NCBI RefSeq assembly: GCF_007754155.1
Contig: NZ_CP037423.1
Location: 7,932,938 to 7,996,937 of the forward strand
From: Stieleria neptunia
GTDB taxonomy: Bacteria > Planctomycetota > Planctomycetia > Pirellulales > Pirellulaceae
Length of the DNA: 64,000 nucleotides
Direction of reading: 5' to 3'
The notes under the pieces were generated by a model that was not told where the DNA came from, did no database searches, and worked only from the letters and a program-made list of their open reading frames with translations. Positions within the stretch are counted from its first letter, which is position 1. Each line of letters starts with the position of its first letter. Position numbers and translations under genes: made by a program. This document shows positions 56,856-64,000 of the stretch, piece by piece.

Positions 56856-57160
56856 CTTCTCGCCATGGCTGTCGACGTCAGCGACGTAACCCGAGACAGT
56901 CGCTGACGGCACGTTGCTAAGGGAAGTCAGACCGCCGCTCGATCGGCTTACCCCTGAGCGGTGTGATTGATAGCAAGATCGAGTCGATTGGAAATCACGC
57001 AGCGGAATCGCCTCGGCACAAGAGATGCAGCGCTGCAGGCTATGATGACGTGATAGTCGGCGGAGACAGGTCCGAGTCAAAAGCCGCATGACGGCCGCGC
57101 GAGTTCTTTTCACTGGCGTTGCCAATCGATCACGCAGATTACATTTGATCAGGTAATTCG

Positions 57161-58225
57161 ATGAGCATCGATCTCAGCACCCATTTTGGCGGCTTGCATC
57201 TTCAATCACCGATCGTGGTGGGCTCCTGTCCGATGACGGCGGAGGAGCCGAGCCAGGTCGCGTTGGTTTCGGCCGGTGCAGGGGCGATCGTGCTGCCGTC
57301 TCTCTTTCAAGAGCAGGTCTTGTTGTGGAACGATCGCAACGGCATTGCGTTTTCGGCCCAGGAACAAGCGTTGCTCAAACGCAGCCGACGCGTTCCGGTG
57401 GAGAATGCCGGATTGGATGCCGAGTCCTACCTGGAAATGGTCACACGTGCCTCGACACAGCTTTCGATTCCCGCGATCGCCAGTCTGAACGGAGAGAGTG
57501 GCGGCCATTGGTTGGAGTTTGCCAAGGAGGTGGAGCAGGCCGGTGCGGCGGCCATCGAGTTGTGTTTGCAGCCGCCTCCGCCGAGCGTGTACGGCACCGC
57601 ACGCGAGGTCGAAGACGCGGTCGTCGAGGTGGTGACGAAAATCGATCACGCGATCAAGATTCCGCTGTTCGTCAAACTGCATCGCAGCTACACCCGGCTC
57701 AGCCAACTTTCCTGTCGGTTGCTCTCGGGCGCGCAGGGATTGATTCTGTTCGGCCGATTACCCGACACCGACATCTCCCTGGACACGTTCCAGCTGAAAT
57801 CCGAGTGGACGCTCACCGAACCGGGAACGATCAGCAAGATCATCGGGCCGGTGATGCAAGTCCACAGCTACTGTCCTGGCATGCCGTTGGCCGCCTGTGG
57901 CGGGATCGGCACCAGCATCGATGTCGTGAAGGCCTTGTTGGCCGGCGCCGACGTCGCCATGGTCACCTCGGCGGTCTGTCGCGATGGCCCGACGGTGGTC
58001 CGCACGCTGATCGATGGGTTGCGGAACTTCATGGAACGTCATCGCATGAAATCGCTCGACGATCTGTTCGAAAAACGCCCGCTGGAATTCGACTCCGAAT
58101 CCCAACGCAACGACTACCTGAAAGGACTGACGGCGCGGTTTGATCCGGCCGAAGTCCGCCGCAAGGTGTCGCGTTTGCATGGCGATCGCTGGGGCCACCC
58201 GACCAGCGATGTCGTGGCAGATTGA
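57161..58225 (+). CDS. dihydroorotate-dehydrogenase-like flavoprotein
   Basis: The 354-residue TIM-barrel protein starts MSIDLSTHFGGLHLQSPIVVGS, like PyrD class 1 proteins. It has ELCLQPPPPSV in place of the canonical E..xSCPN substrate loop, LFVKLHRSYTR, an LAACGGIGTSIDVVKALLAGAD FMN-phosphate-binding motif and VAMVTSAV. The catalytic Cys of type 1A is not evident, so it may be a PyrD-like enzyme of other specificity. AGG seven bases before ATG 57161. Stands alone, with no other pyrimidine gene in the window. Confidence 0.85.
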   Translation: MSIDLSTHFGGLHLQSPIVVGSCPMTAEEPSQVALVSAGAGAIVLPSLFQEQVLLWNDRNGIAFSAQEQALLKRSRRVPVENAGLDAESYLEMVTRASTQLSIPAIASLNGESGGHWLEFAKEVEQAGAAAIELCLQPPPPSVYGTAREVEDAVVEVVTKIDHAIKIPLFVKLHRSYTRLSQLSCRLLSGAQGLILFGRLPDTDISLDTFQLKSEWTLTEPGTISKIIGPVMQVHSYCPGMPLAACGGIGTSIDVVKALLAGADVAMVTSAVCRDGPTVVRTLIDGLRNFMERHRMKSLDDLFEKRPLEFDSESQRNDYLKGLTARFDPAEVRRKVSRLHGDRWGHPTSDVVAD

Positions 58226-58263
58226 ACGCTCGCCCGATCAAGCTCAACCGAAGGGCGCGAACG

Positions 58264-58460
58264 TGTTAGCGGAACGGCGCAAGCGGGCCGTCGATTTTGT
58301 GAGCCGCGCGCGCCGCGTCAGCGGCCGGGCACTGCGACGCTGCCCGAGGCCTTACGGCCAGCGGCTCACCATTGACTCAGCAGATCCCGACTCAATCGAC
58401 AGCCGGCGAGCCGTCCGGTTTCGACGTGTAAGACCGGAGGGCTCGCGCCCTGCCGCTAAC
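58264..58460. repeat. inverted copy of the 30.5-kb composite repeat
   Basis: Modules gttagcggaacggcgcaagc, cgaggccttacggccagcgg and ggagggctcgcgccctgccg appear in reversed order and orientation relative to 30474-30661. Together with the REP palindrome it fills 58226-58660, where there is no gene. Confidence 0.8.
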
Positions 58461-58542
58461 CATGAACAACCCGTTTGGTGTCAACGGAGGCGGCATTCGA
58501 CGCAATGCCTAGTGCTTCGTCAACTTTTATTCTTAGGGTACC

Positions 58543-58620
58543 GCGGAAAAGGGGTCAGGTACCAAAAATGCGAAGCACCCTGCGGGCCATTTGGTTTTTG
58601 GTACCTGACCCCTTTTCCGC
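58543..58620. repeat. second ggggtcaggtacc REP palindrome
   Basis: Arms gcggaaaaggggtcaggtac and complement are exact. The copy is inverted relative to 46782-46859. Confidence 0.85.
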
Positions 58621-58660
58621 TCGACAAACGCAGGCTCGAAAATTGAAAGCTGACAAAGCA

Positions 58661-59806
58661 CTAGGGGACCAGCAATGCGGAGAGCACTTGGGCGTAAACC
58701 CGATGCCCGAAGTCGTTGGGATGGTTGACGCCGTTGCCGGTCAGGTCACAGTCCTTTTTCCGCTGCATGAACTCACCCCACACGCTGGTCAGATCCGCCA
58801 GCGCGATACCGGGCTCACAAAGCGACGCCAATTGATCGCGGTACTTCGGAAACACGTCGTGATTCAGCCGCACCCAGTCGCGATTGCCGGTCATCGAAGC
58901 GATCAAGATGAATTCCGCCTGGGGACAAATCACTCGTGTTTTCTGGATCATGGCGGCCGTGTTCTGACCATATTCCTCGGGCGAGCGTCCCGCGGAATCG
59001 TTCATCCCGAAGGCCAAGATCACCAGATCGGGCCGCTGCTCGGTGACTTGATCGATCATGGTCACGCCCCACGGAGTCGATTTGCCGCCGACCGAGAGAT
59101 TCGTCAGCACAACGTCCGCCTGATAATGTTCGCGCAGATGCTGGACGAGTAAGTCTTGGTAGGCCGGTTGGAACGGGGCTGCTCCGCCCCAGCCCGATGC
59201 GTTGCAGCCGGTCGAAATGCTGTCCCCCAGCAAGACGATCGAAACCGGCTGTCGGTCACGCAATTTCTTCAGTGTGATCGGAAGCGAATCGGGATCGAAC
59301 ACCGGCATCGTGACCGGCCACACCGTGTCGGCTTTCTTGTAGGTGACATGGGTTTGCATTTGATGGTATTCCAATTTCGCGCCGAACAGGATCTCGCCGT
59401 TCCCATCCCGGTGCGTCAATTGATGCCTCTGTGAATTTGCCGGACGCCGCAGCGCCGACGGTGGAGTCGTCAGCACGCGTGAACCGGCGGGAATGACGAT
59501 CTCGCGAGTGCCGGGGATGAATCGATAGTCCACGCCTGGCTGATACGTGATGTCACCCGATGAGCTGCGCACCGAGATGATTTCGCGGATCGGAAACAGC
59601 ATCGAACCTCGTGCTTCCCCCGACTCGGAATCACGCAAAAACAACACGGATTCCTGCTCGACGACGTCGCCTTTCCAAAACGGTCGCAATTGATCGGCAG
59701 AGTACTGCCACGTGGTCGTGTCGCGCGGAAGATCCTGGGCCGGCGAATTGCCCGCCAGAATCAGTGTGCAAACGAGGACGAAGGAACGAATCGACAGGGA
59801 GCGCAT
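58661..59806 (-). CDS. exported SGNH/GDSL hydrolase
   Basis: The 381-residue protein has a signal peptide (LSIRSFVLVCTLILAGNSPAQ), an N-terminal beta-rich region of about 170 residues and an SGNH domain. The SGNH domain has block I IVLLGDSISTG (catalytic Ser), block II NLSVGGKS, block III LAFGMNDSAG and block V NGVNHPNDFGH (catalytic Asp/His). It is an esterase or acetylhydrolase of unknown substrate, probably on polysaccharides. Start ATG 59806; the frame opens at 59848, but the added residues do not look like a signal. Confidence 0.9.
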   Translation of the reverse strand: MRSLSIRSFVLVCTLILAGNSPAQDLPRDTTTWQYSADQLRPFWKGDVVEQESVLFLRDSESGEARGSMLFPIREIISVRSSSGDITYQPGVDYRFIPGTREIVIPAGSRVLTTPPSALRRPANSQRHQLTHRDGNGEILFGAKLEYHQMQTHVTYKKADTVWPVTMPVFDPDSLPITLKKLRDRQPVSIVLLGDSISTGCNASGWGGAAPFQPAYQDLLVQHLREHYQADVVLTNLSVGGKSTPWGVTMIDQVTEQRPDLVILAFGMNDSAGRSPEEYGQNTAAMIQKTRVICPQAEFILIASMTGNRDWVRLNHDVFPKYRDQLASLCEPGIALADLTSVWGEFMQRKKDCDLTGNGVNHPNDFGHRVYAQVLSALLVP

Positions 59807-60089
59807 GGGGACCACGTGAATTGGCTGGTTGAATGAATGAATGAACACGGAGCGGACGTGACATTTATACTTGGTCTCGGCCCATCGGTGGGCTGATCGA
59901 GAATCGAAGAGTCCCCGGACATTTTGGCCAACTTCCTGCTGCAGGACGTCACCCTCCTGGCAGGAGGGTCGAGCGAAGCGAGGGGAGGTCGAACCGTAAG
60001 CCGCCGATGCAAGTTCAACGTTGACCGACCACGCCTATACCCACGATCCGAGCGCGCAAATTACGAGCGTGACCGAGGCAGCTAGCTTC

Positions 60090-61649
60090 ATGCAAAAACC
60101 ACGAATCCCCCATCGCTTCACCGGCCGTCTCCTGTCCGCGCTCTTGATCCTCATTTCGGCACTCGGGCTCGCCGGGGGCGAAATCGCACCGGTGGAAGCC
60201 CAAGTCGCCGCATCGATTCAGCCTCCGACGGCCACGTCCGGGACGCTGGGCACGGGCACGACGTGGGAAACGCCCTGGTATGTCATCGACAGCGGACAGG
60301 ACGGCCCGACGGTGTTGATCACCGGCGGCGTGCACGGGAATGAACCGGCGGGATTCCGAGCCGCCGAGCAGATTCGTCACTGGCCCATCAGACGCGGAAA
60401 ACTGGTGGTCCTGCCGCAGATCAATCGGCTGGGTCTGGCCGCCAACATCCGTTGGACGCCGGACCATCGGAACGATCGCCAGCGCCGCGACCTCAACCGC
60501 AGCTTTCCGACGTCCGAGCGAGACGAAGCGTTGACCGAACACACCCGAGCGATCTGGGACTTCATCACGGATCACCAGCCCGATTGGGTCTTCGATCTTC
60601 ACGAGGGATTTGATTTCCATCGTCTCAACGCCGACTCGGTCGGCTCAAGTGTGATCGCCTTTCCCGGCCAACGTGATTTTGCCAAACGGATTCAACAAGC
60701 CGTCAATGCAGACGTCGATCCGCAACGTCATTTCGACGTGTTGGCCAAAAGCGGTCCCGTGGTCGGCAGCCTGGCCCGAGCGTGTCACGAACAACTGGGC
60801 GCCGTGAGTTTTATTTTTGAAACGACGTTCAAAGATCAGCCCCTTTCGCGTCGGACGCGACAGCATCGACGGATGGTTTCGACTGCGCTCTTATCGATCG
60901 ACGTGATTGCGGAGGATTGTGTCGATCACTTGGCCCCGCAGCCGTCGCGCGGGATCACGAACGTGGCGTTGTTCGACGATTCGGGAGCCAACGAAGCGAA
61001 AGTGTTGAAGGTTCTCGAGGGCCGGCCGGAGCTGCGGGTGCGACAGGTCGGGCGGCACGACATCCGTCCGGAAGTGTTGGATCAATTCGACGTCCTGGTG
61101 TTCCCCGGCGGCTCGGGAAGCAAACAGGGCAAGGCGATCGGCCCGGACGGTCGCGATCACGTCCGCCAGTTCATTCGCGATGGCGGGGGCGTCGTGGGAA
61201 TCTGCGCCGGCGCCTACCTGTGCTCGTCGCACTATTCATGGTCGCTGAACCTGATGAATGCCGCCGTGTTCAACCAAACGGTGGAGATCCCCGGCAAGGG
61301 CCGCAAGTCGATGTGGTATCGCGGCCCCGCCACCGATGTCGACGTCGAACTGACCGACCAGGGATCGCAGGTGCTGGGCGTCTCCGGAACGCAGTCGATT
61401 CAGTACCAAAACGGCCCGATCCTTTCACCGGGAGACAACGACGCGTTACCGGAATATGAACCGTGGGCTTACTTCCGCAGCGAGAACGGGATTTACGAGC
61501 CGCAAAAAAACACCATGATCGGCGCCCCGGCAATCGTTTTCGCCCGTTATGGCCACGGGCGAATGCTCGCCATTAGCCCACATTTCGAGAGCACCCCGGG
61601 TCAGTCGGGGGTGATCCCACGAGCCATCGCCCACGTCCGCGGCGAATAG
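60090..61649 (+). CDS. fusion of M14-type zinc peptidase/desuccinylase and glutamine-amidotransferase-like domain, exported
   Basis: The 519-residue protein has a signal segment (LLSALLILISALGLAGG). An M14/AstE-like domain follows with Zn ligands His82 and Glu85 (GGVHGNEPAG), DLNRSFP, His171 in DLHEG and catalytic Glu244 (FIFETT). From about residue 290 a class I glutamine-amidotransferase/BPL_N-like domain follows, with VFPGGSGSKQGK and the nucleophile elbow GICAGAY (Cys372). The His/Glu part of a GAT triad is not obvious, so amidase activity is uncertain. It may trim peptides or amides outside the cell; inferred. Start ATG 60090. Confidence 0.85.
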   Translation: MQKPRIPHRFTGRLLSALLILISALGLAGGEIAPVEAQVAASIQPPTATSGTLGTGTTWETPWYVIDSGQDGPTVLITGGVHGNEPAGFRAAEQIRHWPIRRGKLVVLPQINRLGLAANIRWTPDHRNDRQRRDLNRSFPTSERDEALTEHTRAIWDFITDHQPDWVFDLHEGFDFHRLNADSVGSSVIAFPGQRDFAKRIQQAVNADVDPQRHFDVLAKSGPVVGSLARACHEQLGAVSFIFETTFKDQPLSRRTRQHRRMVSTALLSIDVIAEDCVDHLAPQPSRGITNVALFDDSGANEAKVLKVLEGRPELRVRQVGRHDIRPEVLDQFDVLVFPGGSGSKQGKAIGPDGRDHVRQFIRDGGGVVGICAGAYLCSSHYSWSLNLMNAAVFNQTVEIPGKGRKSMWYRGPATDVDVELTDQGSQVLGVSGTQSIQYQNGPILSPGDNDALPEYEPWAYFRSENGIYEPQKNTMIGAPAIVFARYGHGRMLAISPHFESTPGQSGVIPRAIAHVRGE

Positions 61650-61667
61650 GCAACCAGCAGAATGAAA

Positions 61668-61724
61668 GTGGGATAGGCTTCCAGCCTGTCATTTCAGCAT
61701 CGACAGGCTGGAAGCCTATCCCAC
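61668..61724. repeat. taggcttccagcctgtc palindrome, extended arms
   Basis: Arms of 23 bases (61668-61690, 61702-61724) are perfect complements, longer than the other copies. Confidence 0.9.
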
Positions 61725-61842
61725 TTATGTTCCGTGCGTTGCCAAGCCAAGCATTCGGATATGATGAAGCCATCCCGCGCCGCAACGCAACGACTCGGTC
61801 GCGTTCTTCGAACTCAACACCGCCCCTCCTTCGAGCACGATC

Positions 61843-63237
61843 ATGACGAAACGATCATTCCCCACGCGGATTCGGATGACTTTCTTGACACTGGTGGCGG
61901 CCGTCAGCTGCGCGGCGTCTCCAACAGCCTTGGTACAGGCATCCGAGCCGACGACGGCGCTGCAGTTGTTCGAAGAACGGATCATGCCGATCTTTCGCTC
62001 GCCCAATCCGTCCAGTTGTGTGCAGTGCCACCTTTCGTCGGTCGACATCAAGGACTACATCCTGCCCTCGCACACCGAAACGTTCCTCGCGTTGCGGGCG
62101 GACGGCTTGGTCGATGTCGAGGCTCCCGAACAGTCAAAGATTTTGACGTTGATTCAGATGGGCGAAAAAGATTCCGATCCGTTGGCCAAGCGGATTCATG
62201 AGAAGACACGCAAGGCCGAATACGAAGCGTTCTCCGCGTGGATCAAAGCCTGTTGCAGTGACCCCGACCTGGTTTCACGCTCGGCGCCCGAGCAACTCGC
62301 GGCGGTCGGTCCGGCCAAACCCATCGAAGTCGTTCGTCATGCCCGCAAGAGTCGTGTTCTGGAAGCCTTCACCCGCAACGTTTGGTCGCAGCGGATGCGT
62401 TGTTTCCCCTGTCACACGCCCGACGAAATGGACGCCGACAATCCGAAACATCAAAAGCCGGCCGAGCGCCACGGCGAACTTGTCAAAACCTATGGCGCGC
62501 GGATGAATCTGTTTCGCGAAACCCCCGAAGCAACCCTTGCGGCATTGGTCGCCAGCAGCCGCAAGCAAAACGGTAAAACATTCCCGTTGATCAACTTGAG
62601 GGAACCCGCCAAGAGTCTGTTGGTGCTCAAGCCGACCGCCAAATTGCCGCCCAAGCAAGACGACGGCACCCTGGGCAAGCCGTCTTCGACCGACCCGGTT
62701 TCCCACATGGGCGGCATCAAGATGCACGTCGATGACCACTCGTACAAGTTGTTCGTCGCTTGGCTGGAAGACTACGCCGCAGTCGTCGGTGACCAATACG
62801 CGACGGCCGACGAATTACCCTCGGACAACTGGATCCCCACCCAGCGGATTCTGCGGGTCAAAGGGACGCCGGCGGATTGGAAACCGGGCTCTGTCGTCCA
62901 GCTGTTCGTGCACGGCAAAGATTCGTCCGGCAATTGGTCACCCGATCCCGTCGCGTTCACGCAATCCGTGGTGACCCCCAGAGGCATGGTCAACGGAGCG
63001 TTGTTGGTGATCGCGTCGAATCTGGGGCCGGATCAAGAGCTTACCGACGATGCGTTTCCGCTTGTTCCGGGCGAGTACATGGTCAAGGCATACGTGGACA
63101 CCGCAGGCAAAATCAAAGCGTCTCCGTCACACCTGCTCGACGCGTCCGACTTCGCCGGACAAGCGGTCATCCAGGCAAAATGGCTGATCGGTTTTCCCCA
63201 GGCAGAAACCTTCGAAGGCGCTCGGTTGGAGAAGTAA
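61843..63237 (+). CDS. exported protein with two c-type heme motifs
   Basis: The 464-residue protein has a signal peptide (MTFLTLVAAVSCAASPTALVQAS). Two CxxCH motifs follow: C59-VQ-C62-H63 and C187-FP-C190-H191. They are about 130 residues apart, a PSCyt-like arrangement seen in planctomycete proteins. The C-terminal 150 residues look like an immunoglobulin/beta-sandwich (GSVVQLFVHGKDSSGNWSPD, PGEYMVKAYVDTAGKIKAS). A periplasmic or extracellular electron-transfer or sensing role is inferred; no Cys-free control can be made. Confidence 0.85.
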   Translation: MTKRSFPTRIRMTFLTLVAAVSCAASPTALVQASEPTTALQLFEERIMPIFRSPNPSSCVQCHLSSVDIKDYILPSHTETFLALRADGLVDVEAPEQSKILTLIQMGEKDSDPLAKRIHEKTRKAEYEAFSAWIKACCSDPDLVSRSAPEQLAAVGPAKPIEVVRHARKSRVLEAFTRNVWSQRMRCFPCHTPDEMDADNPKHQKPAERHGELVKTYGARMNLFRETPEATLAALVASSRKQNGKTFPLINLREPAKSLLVLKPTAKLPPKQDDGTLGKPSSTDPVSHMGGIKMHVDDHSYKLFVAWLEDYAAVVGDQYATADELPSDNWIPTQRILRVKGTPADWKPGSVVQLFVHGKDSSGNWSPDPVAFTQSVVTPRGMVNGALLVIASNLGPDQELTDDAFPLVPGEYMVKAYVDTAGKIKASPSHLLDASDFAGQAVIQAKWLIGFPQAETFEGARLEK

Positions 63238-63289
63238 GAGCGATCCACGCGCTGGCAAAAGTGGCGTAAGCTTCCAGCTTGCGATTTTC

Positions 63290-63430
63290 CTGCGACAGCA
63301 GGTGCCGTTGGTGTCCAACCTTGCGGGACCGTCCAGCTTAGGACGACCGCGTTCCCGGGTACGATGGCCCTTCCGGGCCGTCGTCCGGAGGGCTCGCCCC
63401 GACGACCTAGAAAGGACGTCGTACAACGAT
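63290..63430. repeat. composite repeat, inverted relative to 1838-1974
   Basis: Reads ggtgtccaac, gaccgtccagcttaggacga, ggcccttccgggccgtcgtc and acgacctagaaaggacgtcg. With 63262-63287 (gcgtaagcttccagcttgcg) it fills the gap 63238-63471. Confidence 0.75.
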
Positions 63431-63471
63431 CCGCTGACCGCGGCACCCTCAATCGAAAGCCTGACCGACCA

Positions 63472-63741
63472 CTAGGTTTCCGTGATCGCATACAACCCGC
63501 CGCCGTCGTGGCGAAGTTTTCCTTGGCGGGCCAATGCTTGCCAAACCTCTTTGGGAAATTGATCCGGCGGACGGATCGCGGCGATGCCGGATTTCCTGCC
63601 GGATGACATCGGCCCATGCCCCAGGCTGGATTCTTCGTCCAGTTTCATCAGCTTCAATCGTTTACGAAACGCCTTCATCGCCATCCGAAGTTCTTCTTTG
63701 GAAGGGCCTTCGGGCTCGGGCGTGGTTTCCGGTTCGGTCAT
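63472..63741 (-). CDS. small hypothetical protein
   Basis: An 89-residue hydrophilic protein with an acidic N-terminus (EPETTPEPEGPSKEELRMAM). A helical middle (KAFRKRLKLMKLDEESSLG) and a C-terminal GIAAIRPPDQFPKEVWQALA - GKLRHDGGGLYAIT block follow, which looks like a small winged or binding domain. No signal peptide. I do not recognise a named family, although similar short proteins are common in planctomycetes by my recollection. Confidence 0.7.
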   Translation of the reverse strand: MTEPETTPEPEGPSKEELRMAMKAFRKRLKLMKLDEESSLGHGPMSSGRKSGIAAIRPPDQFPKEVWQALARQGKLRHDGGGLYAITET

Positions 63742-63763
63742 CGTGTGTTCCTTGCGAGAAATA

Positions 63764-63823
63764 AGTGGGATAGGCTTCCAGCCTGTCGATGCGGAAATGA
63801 CGAGCCTGATAGCCTATCCCACT
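63764..63823. repeat. taggcttccagcctgtc palindrome with one decayed arm
   Basis: Left arm intact, right arm has three changes. Confidence 0.8.
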
Positions 63824-63857
63824 GTTAGGATCGGACACATTTTATCCGCTCAATGCT

Positions 63858-64000
63858 TCATCCGCGATCGGTGTTGCCAATTTCCGTTTTGTAACGCTCG
63901 TCGTACATCTGTTGATGTGTCTTGAGCTGATCACTTGAAACGCGAAGCGTTCCGACGTTGAGACGGCCCGAGGCATTCATTTCGATCGGCGTTTGCCAGT
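63858..64000 (-). CDS. C-terminal fragment of a gene running out of the window
   Basis: The frame reads WQTPIEMNASGRLNVGTLRV, then QLKTHQQMYDERYKTEIGNT, ending at a TGA (63860-63858). Only 47 codons are visible and no function can be assigned. Confidence 0.5.
   Translation of the reverse strand, partial: WQTPIEMNASGRLNVGTLRVSSDQLKTHQQMYDERYKTEIGNTDRG

Noticed and set aside
56826..57125. 99-codon minus-strand ORF before the PyrD-like gene
   Set aside because: Part of it is microsatellite; the rest lacks a ribosome-binding site and any family resemblance.

Overview
The window looks like a chromosomal segment of a planctomycete of the Pirellulaceae (Rhodopirellula-like) group. The grounds are: high-GC DNA full of dispersed hairpin repeats; adjacent DUF1501 and PSCyt1/DUF1549/DUF1553 genes; a zinc-ribbon S14; a large set of secreted proteins with planctomycete-type signal peptides; and quinoprotein and NHL propellers. 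No species can be named from the sequence alone.

Layout. 1-1603 (-) is the truncated start of a secreted quinoprotein-like propeller. 1979-3715 is a complete IS1380-family element with exact ends and a 4-bp target duplication. 3736-15915 (-) is the S10-spc ribosomal protein cluster (rpsJ-rplC-rplD-rplW-rplB-rpsS-rplV-rpsC-rplP-rpmC-rpsQ-rplN-rplX-rplE-rpsN-rpsH-rplF-rplR-rpsE-rplO-secY-adk), without rpmD and without the alpha operon behind it. It has a sigma70-like promoter at 16017-16045. 16463-17590 is an array of about eight 136-bp tandem repeats. tRNA-Gly(GCC), with its promoter and terminator, follows at 17833-18003. 18228-22885 (+) holds tig, an FHA-GAF-PPM phosphatase, acylphosphatase and thiL.

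22995-26299 (-) holds a DUF3750 gene, holB, rpiB and a TsaC/Sua5-LMW phosphatase fusion; the last three are translationally coupled. 26465-27475 is an NHL-repeat lipoprotein. A two-ORF insertion element that I cannot assign to a family (27525-29217) sits in a palindromic host repeat just behind it. mdh (-) follows. Next come two paired membrane proteins of unknown function (30722-33636, -), divergent from a TPR operon (33742-39029, +).

39030-42860 is a degraded, repeat-rich region with a small membrane protein, a frameshifted gene and an FkbM methyltransferase. 42860-44806 (-) is a tandem two-domain esterase. 45158-49705 (+) holds HtrA/DegP and an NtrB/NtrC-type two-component pair. 50114-55894 (-) holds a propeller protein plus the DUF1501 and PSCyt1-DUF1553 pair. 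A decayed alcohol dehydrogenase and a 16-bp microsatellite array lie at 56124-56855. Then come a PyrD-like flavoprotein (+), an SGNH hydrolase (-), an M14 peptidase/glutamine-amidotransferase-like fusion (+), a di-CxxCH protein (+), a small hypothetical protein (-) and a truncated gene at the right edge.

How it works together: the left quarter is translation and secretion housekeeping. The middle holds nucleotide, cofactor and signalling genes. The right half is mostly cell-envelope and extracellular degradation functions typical of planctomycetes. The most unusual items are a probable AUU start codon for rpsE, a 62-bp out-of-frame overlap of rpsC and rplP, the unassigned two-ORF insertion element targeting a hairpin repeat, the 136-bp array, and a repeat translated in frame at the N-terminus of a membrane protein gene.
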